DNA of 64,000 bases, from the NCBI GenBank assembly GCA_021817845.1, contig JAKAFW010000021.1:5872-69871 (forward strand). Direction: 5' to 3'. Positions 35,625 through 43,405 of the stretch are shown in pieces. The notes beneath the pieces were generated by a model. It ran no database searches and was not told the DNA's origin. It saw only the letters and a list, made by a program, of their open reading frames with translations. The position numbers and the translations under genes were made by a program. Within the stretch, counting starts at the first letter, position 1; the number at the start of each line of letters is the position of its first letter. Origin of the DNA: FEN-1297 sp021817845 (GTDB taxonomy: Bacteria; Bacteroidota; Ignavibacteria; Ignavibacteriales; Ignavibacteriaceae).

Positions 35625-37725
35625 AGAAAAAAATATTCTTTCACTTAACGGCAATTGGTTTTATGTAAAAGATGCCGGGGAAAATTTAACGGTAGACGAC
35701 CTTCGCAGCCGGCTAACCAAGAACTCTAAACTTGAAAAGATGCGTCTGCCGTTGAACTGGGAGCTTGGCGGCCTGCATAACTTTAGCGGAGCTGTTTGGT
35801 TTGTAAAATATTTTAACCCGCCGGATGATGAAATAGATATCGCAAACGATACCGTAAGCGGTAATTTGAATCTCCTTAAATTCATGGGCGTTGATTATAC
35901 CGCCGATGTTTGGCTGAATTGGAATTATCTTGGCAAACATGAAGGCTACTTTGCACCTTTTTATTTTAACGTAACCGGTCATATTCTCAACAAAAATGTT
36001 CTTGCTGTTAAGGTTTCATCTCCTTATGAATTACCCGGAAAAGTTTGGCCGGACCGAAAACAACTTATAAAAGGGATATTTAATCATCACGACTGCAGGC
36101 CCGGCGGCACAAGCTTGCAATTTGGACAAGACCAAAACACCGGCGGAATTTGGAACGATGTTTTACTTTATTTTGGTTATAAAATTTATCTTGAGAATAT
36201 AAAAATTACTTCCGCTCTCACCGTTTCAAAAAATAAAGCGGCTGTATCCATAAAGATTAAATATTTGTCGGCGGAAAGCAGTACGGAAAAAATAAAAATT
36301 AATTTTAAGATTACCTCGCCTGATAACGAAACAAAAGTTTACCAAAAGTTTTTTCAATTTGGCGCCGTCAAAGGTGAATTAAATTATCGCATGGAAATTA
36401 ATGGCCCACAATTGTGGTGGAGTTGGGACTTAGGCAAACCCAATCTTTACCGCATAACAATTTCTTCCGGAAGCTTTGAACAATATGAACAAAATTTTAG
36501 CATACGCCATCTTAATTTAGACGGGAGCAGTCAATTTTTCATTAACGGTAAGCGGCTATTTCTTAGGGGGACGAATATCATCCCCGCGCAATTTTTAAGC
36601 GATCTGACAAAAGAAAAAATTAAAAAAATCGTTTCTTTAATAAAAGAAGCAAACATAAATATTGTTAGAGTTCATGCTCACGTAAACAAAAAAGAACTTT
36701 ATGAAGAATTCGATAAGCAGGGCATCTTAGTATGGCAGGATTTCAGCCTGCAATGGACTTACGACGCTTCGGAATCATTTAAAGCAAATGCGATTAGGCA
36801 GATTAAAGAGATGGTTAACCATCTTTACAATCATGCTTCGATTGCTTTCTGGTGCTGCCATAACGAACCCGGTGAACAGATTAAAACTCTTGATCCTTTT
36901 TTGGAAAAGGCAGTGCTGTCCGAAGATACATCACGTATAGTTCGAAGAGCCTCAAATTACGAAGAGCATCCCTACGACGGCTGGTACTGGGGAAAGAAGG
37001 AACATTTTATTGCCGCACCTATGGGACCGCTTGTTACAGAATTCGGCGCGCAAGCGCTTCCGAATCTAAAGTCGTTAAAAAGAATTATTCCAGGTGAAAA
37101 ATTATTTCCGCCGGATTGGAAGGCATGGGAGTACCATAATTTTCAGACCGATCAAACATTTAACGTAGCTCAAATCGAAACCGGAAACTCTTTAGATTCT
37201 TTTATAAGGAATTCCCAACAGTATCAAGCCGGACTAATAAAGACGGCAATAGATTTTTACAGACGGGAAAAAAATGACGGTATAACCGGGATATTTCAGT
37301 TTATGTTTATCGATTGCTGGCCATCAATCACCTGGTCGGTTATCGATTACTACGGTGAAAAGAAACCCGGTTATGAGATTTTAAAATCGTCGTATAAGCC
37401 TGTTTATGTTTCCGTATTCTTGAAACAGAGCAGATATTTTCCCGGCAAAAAACTTATGATAGATATATCTTTAATAAACGATCTTCATAAAGAATTTGAT
37501 AAGTGCAGCTTGGTGTTCTTAATAGATGGATTAGAATATAAGAAGATAACAGATATTGCCTTAGAGGCAGATAGTAAAATATTTTTTTCACTGGAAAATA
37601 TCAATTTAATGTTGCCGGAAGAAATAAAATCGGGTAAGCATAACTTCAAAGTAGTTTTAAATAATAAAAAGAAAAAATCAATATCCGAAAGTTCTTTCGA
37701 GATCGAAGTTGTAGAACGATTCTAA
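35614..37725 (+). CDS. GH2-family beta-glycosidase, cytoplasmic, specificity unknown
   Basis: 703 residues; starts 11 bases inside the end of the GH94 gene, so the two are translationally coupled. GH2 features: N-terminal jelly roll (LNGNWFYVKDAG, DVWLNWNYLGKHEGYFAPF), Ig-like domain, and TIM barrel with FINGKRLFLRGTNIIPAQFL. Glu418 in FWCCHNEPGE is the likely acid/base and Glu476 in LVTEFGAQAL the nucleophile. No signal peptide. It is shorter than the beta-mannosidase at 15888 and lacks the GWDWGP motif, so it is a different subgroup. Coupling to GH94 suggests that it completes breakdown of imported beta-glucan fragments, or removes substituents. Confidence 0.82.
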   Translation: MKSKEKNILSLNGNWFYVKDAGENLTVDDLRSRLTKNSKLEKMRLPLNWELGGLHNFSGAVWFVKYFNPPDDEIDIANDTVSGNLNLLKFMGVDYTADVWLNWNYLGKHEGYFAPFYFNVTGHILNKNVLAVKVSSPYELPGKVWPDRKQLIKGIFNHHDCRPGGTSLQFGQDQNTGGIWNDVLLYFGYKIYLENIKITSALTVSKNKAAVSIKIKYLSAESSTEKIKINFKITSPDNETKVYQKFFQFGAVKGELNYRMEINGPQLWWSWDLGKPNLYRITISSGSFEQYEQNFSIRHLNLDGSSQFFINGKRLFLRGTNIIPAQFLSDLTKEKIKKIVSLIKEANINIVRVHAHVNKKELYEEFDKQGILVWQDFSLQWTYDASESFKANAIRQIKEMVNHLYNHASIAFWCCHNEPGEQIKTLDPFLEKAVLSEDTSRIVRRASNYEEHPYDGWYWGKKEHFIAAPMGPLVTEFGAQALPNLKSLKRIIPGEKLFPPDWKAWEYHNFQTDQTFNVAQIETGNSLDSFIRNSQQYQAGLIKTAIDFYRREKNDGITGIFQFMFIDCWPSITWSVIDYYGEKKPGYEILKSSYKPVYVSVFLKQSRYFPGKKLMIDISLINDLHKEFDKCSLVFLIDGLEYKKITDIALEADSKIFFSLENINLMLPEEIKSGKHNFKVVLNNKKKKSISESSFEIEVVERF

Positions 37726-37766
37726 TAGAAAATTAGAATTAAAATAATCAGTTAAGGAACACTCAT

Positions 37767-40184
37767 ATGAAAAATATAATAGCCGTATTGGTTGCTTCAT
37801 TATTGCTCTGCATTCCGGTAGAAGCGCAAACGTATAACTTTTTTACAGATAGTCCTACCAATACTTCGTATGATTATAGCTGGGGGTTTTATAAATCACC
37901 AAGTTATCTCCAAATAATCGGTCAGAAATTTCCCGTCGATACAAATTATAAACATTCAGGTACAAATAGCTTAAAGTTAAGCTGGTCATCGAAAGCCGGC
38001 GGCAATTGGGGAATTGCAGTTGCAGAAGTTGGTACGCCCTGGCCTACGCACGATGTTACCAAAGTGGATAGCCTCATCTTTTGGGTTTATTCTCCGAGTC
38101 CAATTGATTCGACAAAACTTCCCCTGCTTTACCTGGAAGATAACAATAATCTGCATACTCCTACAATACAACTATCTCCTTATGCGCCAAGTATAAAAGC
38201 TAACATTTGGACAAAGATTAGCGTGCCGGTAAAAGTCTTCGTTCCCGGTCCTAACAATGTTAATCTTACTATTATTAAAACGATTTTCTTCGGGCAAGAT
38301 GCGGCTGATGATTCGACCCATACTTTATACCTGGATGATATAAAGATGATCGCGGCTACTGCTGCCGATACAACTCCGCCGGTAATGCCAACCGGAGTAA
38401 TTGCCAAAGGATACGACATGCATATTAATATCTCATGGATTCCAAATACAGAAATAGATTTGGCGGGCTACAATGTATATCGATCTGACAACAATTCTGT
38501 TAAACTTATAGGAACCGTTACACCTGATGAACATATCTTTACGGATTTTATCGGAACAGAAGGAGTTAAAGAAACTTACCGTGTTTCTGCTTTCGATCAA
38601 AGCCAAAATGAATCTCCGATGAGTGATTCTGTTTCTGCATCTACTTTTGCGATGAACGACAGTCTGCTGCTTGATATGGTAGAGGAAGCCGCTTTTAGAT
38701 ATTTTTGGGATTATGGTAATCCTGTTTCGGGCATGGCACGGGAAAGAACTAATTCCGGCAATACAGTTACAACCGGGGGAACTGGTTTTGGAATAATGGC
38801 GCTGCTTGTTGGCGTTCAAAGAAGATTTATTACAAGAGATCAAGCCGTTCAACGAATGATACAAATTCTTAGTTTCCTGGCTAATAAAGCCGACAGGTTT
38901 CACGGCGCTTTCCCCCATTGGATGAACGGTGAAACAGGCAAAGTTATTCCCTTCAGCCAGTATGATGATGGAGGTGATTTGGTTGAGACTGCTTTCTTGA
39001 TGCAGGGACTACTAACGGCACGTCAATTCTTTAATCAAAATAACACCAACGAATATATTATTAGAACCTTTATTACCCAATTATGGCAAGACGTTGATTG
39101 GAAATGGTACATGCAAGATTCTACCGGTAATTTCCTTTATTGGCATTGGTCGCCCGATTATGGATTTAAAATAAATTTTGCTTTGGTTGGACCGAATGAA
39201 ACGATGATTACATACTTATTGGCAATTGCATCACCTACACATCCAATACCTGCAAGGTTGTATTATGATGGTTGGGCAAGCAGTTCCAATTATGTAAACG
39301 GAAAATCTTTTTACGGATATAAAATATTTGTCGGGTGGGATTACGGCGGTCCGCTTTTCTTTACTCATTATTCTTTCTTAGGATTTGATCCGAGAAATAA
39401 GAAAGATAAATTTGCTAATTACTTCGTTAATAATCAAAATATAACTCTTATTAATCGTGCATATTGTATTGCTAATCCTAAAGGTTATGCCGGTTACGAT
39501 GCCGATACATGGGGCTTAACAGCGTCAGACGATCCTCTTGTAGGGTATCTGGCTCATGAACCTACTAACCAGAACGATAACGGAACAATAGCTCCGACTG
39601 CTGCTTTATCTGCAATGCCTTATACTCCCACCGAATCAATTGCAGCGTTAAAAAATTTCTACTTTAAATACGGCAGCAAGCTTTGGGGTCCTTATGGGTT
39701 TAGAGATGCTTTTAATGTTCAGCAGAACTGGTATGATAACAATTACCTTGCAATTGACGAAGGACCAATCGTTGATATGATTGAAAATTACAGATCACAG
39801 CTTCTGTGGAATAATTTTATGGCAAATGCCGAAATAAAAACAATGCTGGATTCTGTCGGTTTTGTAAGTGATATAACAGGTATTCAAAAAGAAAATTTAG
39901 TTCCAAAAGAATTTGTTTTAGAAGGTAATTATCCCAACCCGTTTAATCCAAGCACAACTATAAAATTTCAGCTGCCTCATAGTCAGAAAATTTCGTTGGT
40001 AATTTTTAATATGTTAGGACAGGTGGTTAAACATCTAACAAATAGTATTTTGCCTGCCGGCGAAAATATGGTAACCTGGAACGGCACGAATGATAATAGC
40101 GTCGTCGTCCCCTCCGGTGTTTACATTTATTCTCTTTCATCGGAAGGTAAAATGTATAACAGAAAAATGATAATGCTAAAATAG
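37767..40184 (+). CDS. GH144-like endo-beta-1,2-glucanase with binding domain, FN3 and T9SS tail
   Basis: 805 residues. Signal peptide (to VEAQ, ~21); N-terminal jelly-roll-like carbohydrate-binding domain (~22-200, ending TLYLDDIKMI); FN3 domain (~205-290); catalytic glucoamylase-like helical domain (~295-700) with FRYFWDYGNPVSGMA, GGTGFGIMALLVGVQRRFIT, FHGAFPHWMNGETGK, YDDGGDLVETAFLMQGL, YWHWSPDYGF and PTHPIPARLYYDGW; then a type A sorting tail (EGNYPNPFNPSTTIKFQ ... RKMIMLK). This domain class (glucoamylase family, GH144) includes endo-beta-1,2-glucanases that release sophoro-oligosaccharides. It is likely displayed on the cell surface, where it makes the first cuts. Paralogue: 45698-47902. 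Confidence 0.85.
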   Translation: MKNIIAVLVASLLLCIPVEAQTYNFFTDSPTNTSYDYSWGFYKSPSYLQIIGQKFPVDTNYKHSGTNSLKLSWSSKAGGNWGIAVAEVGTPWPTHDVTKVDSLIFWVYSPSPIDSTKLPLLYLEDNNNLHTPTIQLSPYAPSIKANIWTKISVPVKVFVPGPNNVNLTIIKTIFFGQDAADDSTHTLYLDDIKMIAATAADTTPPVMPTGVIAKGYDMHINISWIPNTEIDLAGYNVYRSDNNSVKLIGTVTPDEHIFTDFIGTEGVKETYRVSAFDQSQNESPMSDSVSASTFAMNDSLLLDMVEEAAFRYFWDYGNPVSGMARERTNSGNTVTTGGTGFGIMALLVGVQRRFITRDQAVQRMIQILSFLANKADRFHGAFPHWMNGETGKVIPFSQYDDGGDLVETAFLMQGLLTARQFFNQNNTNEYIIRTFITQLWQDVDWKWYMQDSTGNFLYWHWSPDYGFKINFALVGPNETMITYLLAIASPTHPIPARLYYDGWASSSNYVNGKSFYGYKIFVGWDYGGPLFFTHYSFLGFDPRNKKDKFANYFVNNQNITLINRAYCIANPKGYAGYDADTWGLTASDDPLVGYLAHEPTNQNDNGTIAPTAALSAMPYTPTESIAALKNFYFKYGSKLWGPYGFRDAFNVQQNWYDNNYLAIDEGPIVDMIENYRSQLLWNNFMANAEIKTMLDSVGFVSDITGIQKENLVPKEFVLEGNYPNPFNPSTTIKFQLPHSQKISLVIFNMLGQVVKHLTNSILPAGENMVTWNGTNDNSVVVPSGVYIYSLSSEGKMYNRKMIMLK

Positions 40185-40223
40185 AAACAATAAATAATTT
40201 TTAATTTAAAAGTCACGGGTAAA

Positions 40224-41525
40224 TTGAATTTAAAAGCCTGGTTTCCGAATATATATTTTTCTTGCTCCAAAATATTTCCGCTCGTAGCTGCTATATTTAT
40301 TATTGGATGCGGAGGCGGGAATAAGCAAGAAACGGTTATCCAATTCTGGGCAATGGGCGCTGAAGCAGAGCATGTTCAAAAGCTTACGGCTGAATTCGAA
40401 AAAGAAAATCCCGGGATTAAAGTTAAGGTGCAGGCAATTCCGTGGACGGCAGCGCACGAAAAATTAATAACCGCTTATGCAAGCGAAACTACACCGGATA
40501 TTGTGCAATTGGGTAACACATGGATTCCCGAATTTGTAGCGCTTAATTCCCTTGAAGACCTTGGGAAATGGGTTAAAAGGTCTAATGAAATTAAGGAACA
40601 GAATTATTTTCCGGGAATATGGCAGACGAATATTATCGACAACCATTTATACGGCATTCCGTGGTATGTTGATACAAGAGTTCTCTTTTACAGAAAAGAT
40701 ATCTTAAAGGAAGCAGGTTATTCCTCGCCGCCCAAAACGTGGAAAGAACTTTTTGATTTATCGGAAAAAATTAAAAAAAATGAAAACCGGAATAATAAAT
40801 ACGCAATTTTTCTTCCCACAAACGAATGGGCGCCTTTTATTATTTTCGGTTTACAAGCAGGCTCTACGATATTAAAGGATAATAACACGCTTGGTAATTT
40901 TAGCGGTAAGAAGTTTAAGGAATCATTTAGTTATTTGATTAATTTCTATAAAGAAGGATTAGCTCCGATTGATATGACGCAGGTATCAAACATTTATCAG
41001 GCTTTTGCCCAGGGATTTTTTTCGATGTACATAACCGGTCCCTGGAATGTAACTGAGTTTAAGAAACGCCTGCCAGAAGATATCCAGAATAAATGGATGA
41101 CCGCGCCTCTTCCATCATACGACTCAGTTTATCCCGGTAAATCATTAGCCGGCGGCTCAAGCTTTGTAATGTTCAAACTTTCTAAGAATAAAAATGCAGC
41201 CTGGAAATTAATTGAATTTCTTTCATCAAGAAAAAGCCAGACCGAATTTTATAATTTATCTTCGGATTTACCGGCGGTAAAAAATGCGTGGGACGATTCA
41301 TCGCTTAAAGACGATAAATATCTCAACGCTTTTTATGAACAGCTACAAAATGTTGTACCTACTCCAAAAGTCCCGGAGTGGGAACAAATCGTTTCTTCAA
41401 AAGTTCAGCAGTACGCTGAATATGCAGCAAGAAATAAAATGACGATTGACGAAGCGTTAAAAAATTTAGATCATGATGTTGACATAATCCTTGAAAAAAG
41501 AAGATGGATATTAAGCAGAAGATGA
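40224..41525 (+). CDS. Sugar ABC transporter substrate-binding lipoprotein (family 1)
   Basis: 433 residues starting at a TTG; no ATG fits the signal sequence. Lipobox FIIGC gives the lipidated Cys at ~29. Family-1 features: VIQFWAMGAEAEHVQKLTAEF, PDIVQLGNTWIPEFVAL, YGIPWYVDTRVLFYRKDI, FSMYITGPWNV and a late NKNAAWKLIEFLSS. It belongs with the permeases at 41686-43376. A palindromic repeat lies between it and the first permease, unlike the locus-1 importer where the same genes are 8 bases apart. Ligand probably beta-1,2-gluco-oligosaccharides, by context. Confidence 0.88.
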   Translation: MNLKAWFPNIYFSCSKIFPLVAAIFIIGCGGGNKQETVIQFWAMGAEAEHVQKLTAEFEKENPGIKVKVQAIPWTAAHEKLITAYASETTPDIVQLGNTWIPEFVALNSLEDLGKWVKRSNEIKEQNYFPGIWQTNIIDNHLYGIPWYVDTRVLFYRKDILKEAGYSSPPKTWKELFDLSEKIKKNENRNNKYAIFLPTNEWAPFIIFGLQAGSTILKDNNTLGNFSGKKFKESFSYLINFYKEGLAPIDMTQVSNIYQAFAQGFFSMYITGPWNVTEFKKRLPEDIQNKWMTAPLPSYDSVYPGKSLAGGSSFVMFKLSKNKNAAWKLIEFLSSRKSQTEFYNLSSDLPAVKNAWDDSSLKDDKYLNAFYEQLQNVVPTPKVPEWEQIVSSKVQQYAEYAARNKMTIDEALKNLDHDVDIILEKRRWILSRR

Positions 41526-41548
41526 TTTACCACACTCAATCTACTCGT

Positions 41549-41640
41549 TTGGAATAATGGAATTGTGGAGTAATGGAATATTGGATTGGACTCCATTATC
41601 CCAACCTGCCTGGCGGCAGACAGGCATTCCATTGCTCCAA
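41549..41640. repeat. 92-bp palindromic interspersed element (MITE/REP-like) inside the ABC transporter operon
   Basis: The ends are 15-base inverted repeats matching at 13 positions (TTGGAATAATGGAAT at the left, the complement of TTGGAGCAATGGAAT at the right). The middle has a GC-rich hairpin (TGCCTG 41607-41612 with CAGGCA 41621-41626), unlike the AT-rich surroundings, and more TAATGGA/TCCATTA inverted pairs. It sits in the 160-base gap between the binding protein and permease genes. It could attenuate or stabilise the transcript. Confidence 0.75.
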
Positions 41641-41685
41641 AGGGTTAAGTTTGTGAACGTGAATTAATAATAAAAGCATAATGAA

Positions 41686-42570
41686 TTGAATAACAAGAAT
41701 AAAATATCGGCTGCATACTTTTTCCTAACACCGGCGTTGCTTGCAATATTTATCTTCTTTCTGCTTCCGGTTCTGGCTGCATTTGTAATGAGCTTTACGG
41801 ATTTCGATATTTATTCGCTTGGCAATTTCCGGTATGTGCAATTTGTCGGCTTTAAAAATTATTTGCAAATATTATACGATCCTCTTTTTTGGCAGGCGTT
41901 GAAAAATACTTTTTACTTTGTAATTGCCGGAGGTCCGCTTTCCATAGCGGTATCGCTGGGTGCGGCAATATTGCTAAACTCTAAGCTTGTAAAGTACAAA
42001 GGTTTTTTCAGGCTTGTTTACTTCATGCCGGTGGTTACAACTTTGGTTGCCGTTTCGGTTTTATGGAGGTTTATATATCATCCTAAATTCGGAATACTAA
42101 ATTATCTGCTCGGTTTCATTGGTATAAAAGGGATTGACTGGTTAGGCGACCCAAATTGGGCAATGCCGGCTATCATCTTTATGGCTGTGTGGAAAAATTT
42201 CGGTTATAACATGATAATATTTATTGCCGGGTTGCAAAACATTCCGGAAGATTTATACGAAGCCGCAAGCATTGAAGGCGCTTCAGCCTGGCAGCAGTTC
42301 AAAAATATTACTTTGCCAATGCTTGCACCTACCACTTTGTTCATTACAATAATTACGATGATCGGCTACTTCCAATTATTCGCAGAGCCTTATGTAATGA
42401 CCCAGGGCGGACCTCTTAACAGTACTTTGAGTATTGTGCTTTATATGTACCAGGAAGGTTTCAGATGGTGGAATATGGGCTATTCCTCGGCGCTGGCGTT
42501 TATTTTATTTTTTATAATTCTGATTGTAAGTCTTATTCAACTTAAAGTTCAAAAAGAGACAGCGCTTTGA
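41686..42570 (+). CDS. Sugar ABC transporter permease (MalF/UgpA type)
   Basis: 294 residues beginning with a TTG; an ATG 5 bases earlier in another frame stops after two codons, so it is not the start. About six membrane spans, EAA loop LYEAASIEGASAWQQFKN followed by ITLPMLAPT, and EPYVMTQGGPLNSTLSIV near the C-terminus. It shares these motifs with the permease at 7242-8096 but belongs to the second importer. The stop codon overlaps the start of the next permease (TTGA). Confidence 0.93.
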   Translation: MNNKNKISAAYFFLTPALLAIFIFFLLPVLAAFVMSFTDFDIYSLGNFRYVQFVGFKNYLQILYDPLFWQALKNTFYFVIAGGPLSIAVSLGAAILLNSKLVKYKGFFRLVYFMPVVTTLVAVSVLWRFIYHPKFGILNYLLGFIGIKGIDWLGDPNWAMPAIIFMAVWKNFGYNMIIFIAGLQNIPEDLYEAASIEGASAWQQFKNITLPMLAPTTLFITIITMIGYFQLFAEPYVMTQGGPLNSTLSIVLYMYQEGFRWWNMGYSSALAFILFFIILIVSLIQLKVQKETAL

Positions 42571-43376
42571 AAAAAATTATTTTATATATAATCCTAATAA
42601 CAGCGGCAATTTTATGCTTGCTTCCCTTCGTCTGGATGATCTCGACATCGTTTATGGCTACAGGGCAATCAAATGTTTATCCGCCAAAATTTTTTCCGGA
42701 TAAGTTTACGCTTGTTCAGTACAAAAATTTATTCGCCCGGTTAAACGTCGCTAAATATCTCCTTAATAGTTTGATATTATCTGTAAGCGTAACCATTGTT
42801 TCTTTATTTGTTAATTCAATGGCGGGCTATGCTTTTGCAAAGTACAAATTCTCCGGACAAAAAAGTCTGTTCAAGTTATTGTTAAGTTTTATGATAGTGC
42901 CTGCGCAGGTAACAATGCTGCCTCTCTTTTTGATGCTTAAAGAGATGGGACTTATAAACTCATATTTTGCCGTGATAATTCCAGGCATGGCAAGTGTTTT
43001 TGGTATATTTTTGATCAGGCAGTATTTACTTGCTATTCCCGATAGTTTAATTGAAGCTGCAAAGCTTGACGGTGCATCCGACTTTCAGATTTACTTTACT
43101 CTCATTCTTCCGCTTGCTAAACCGATTCTTATTACGCTTGCAATTTTTACTTTTATGGGAACGTGGAATGATTTCCTTTGGCCATTAATCGTAATGACGA
43201 ACGATTCCATGTACACTTTGCCGGTGGCTTTAGCAAACCTGATGGGTGAACATAACCAGGATACCGAATTGATGATGGCGGGCTCCGTTGTTACTATTCT
43301 CCCAATTCTATTGGTTTTTATTGCTCTTCAAAAACATTATTTGAAGGGGATAATGATGGGAAGTTTAAAAGGATAA
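42567..43376 (+). CDS. Sugar ABC transporter permease (MalG/UgpE type)
   Basis: 269 residues, TTG start overlapping the stop of the preceding permease by 4 bases. It has the LPFVWMISTSFMATGQ start typical of MalG-type proteins, EAA loop LIEAAKLDGASDFQIYF followed by TLILPLAKP, and TFMGTWNDFLWPLIV. It forms the channel with the upstream permease. It has the same length as its counterpart at 8103-8912. Confidence 0.93.
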   Translation: MKKIILYIILITAAILCLLPFVWMISTSFMATGQSNVYPPKFFPDKFTLVQYKNLFARLNVAKYLLNSLILSVSVTIVSLFVNSMAGYAFAKYKFSGQKSLFKLLLSFMIVPAQVTMLPLFLMLKEMGLINSYFAVIIPGMASVFGIFLIRQYLLAIPDSLIEAAKLDGASDFQIYFTLILPLAKPILITLAIFTFMGTWNDFLWPLIVMTNDSMYTLPVALANLMGEHNQDTELMMAGSVVTILPILLVFIALQKHYLKGIMMGSLKG

Positions 43377-43405
43377 TTTTTAACCGAATTAATTTTTGTC
43401 AAATT

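Noticed and set aside
38433..38918. 161-residue open frame on the minus strand within the GH144 gene
   Set aside because: It is the longest antisense frame there but shows no domain or signal, and overlaps a well-supported catalytic domain.
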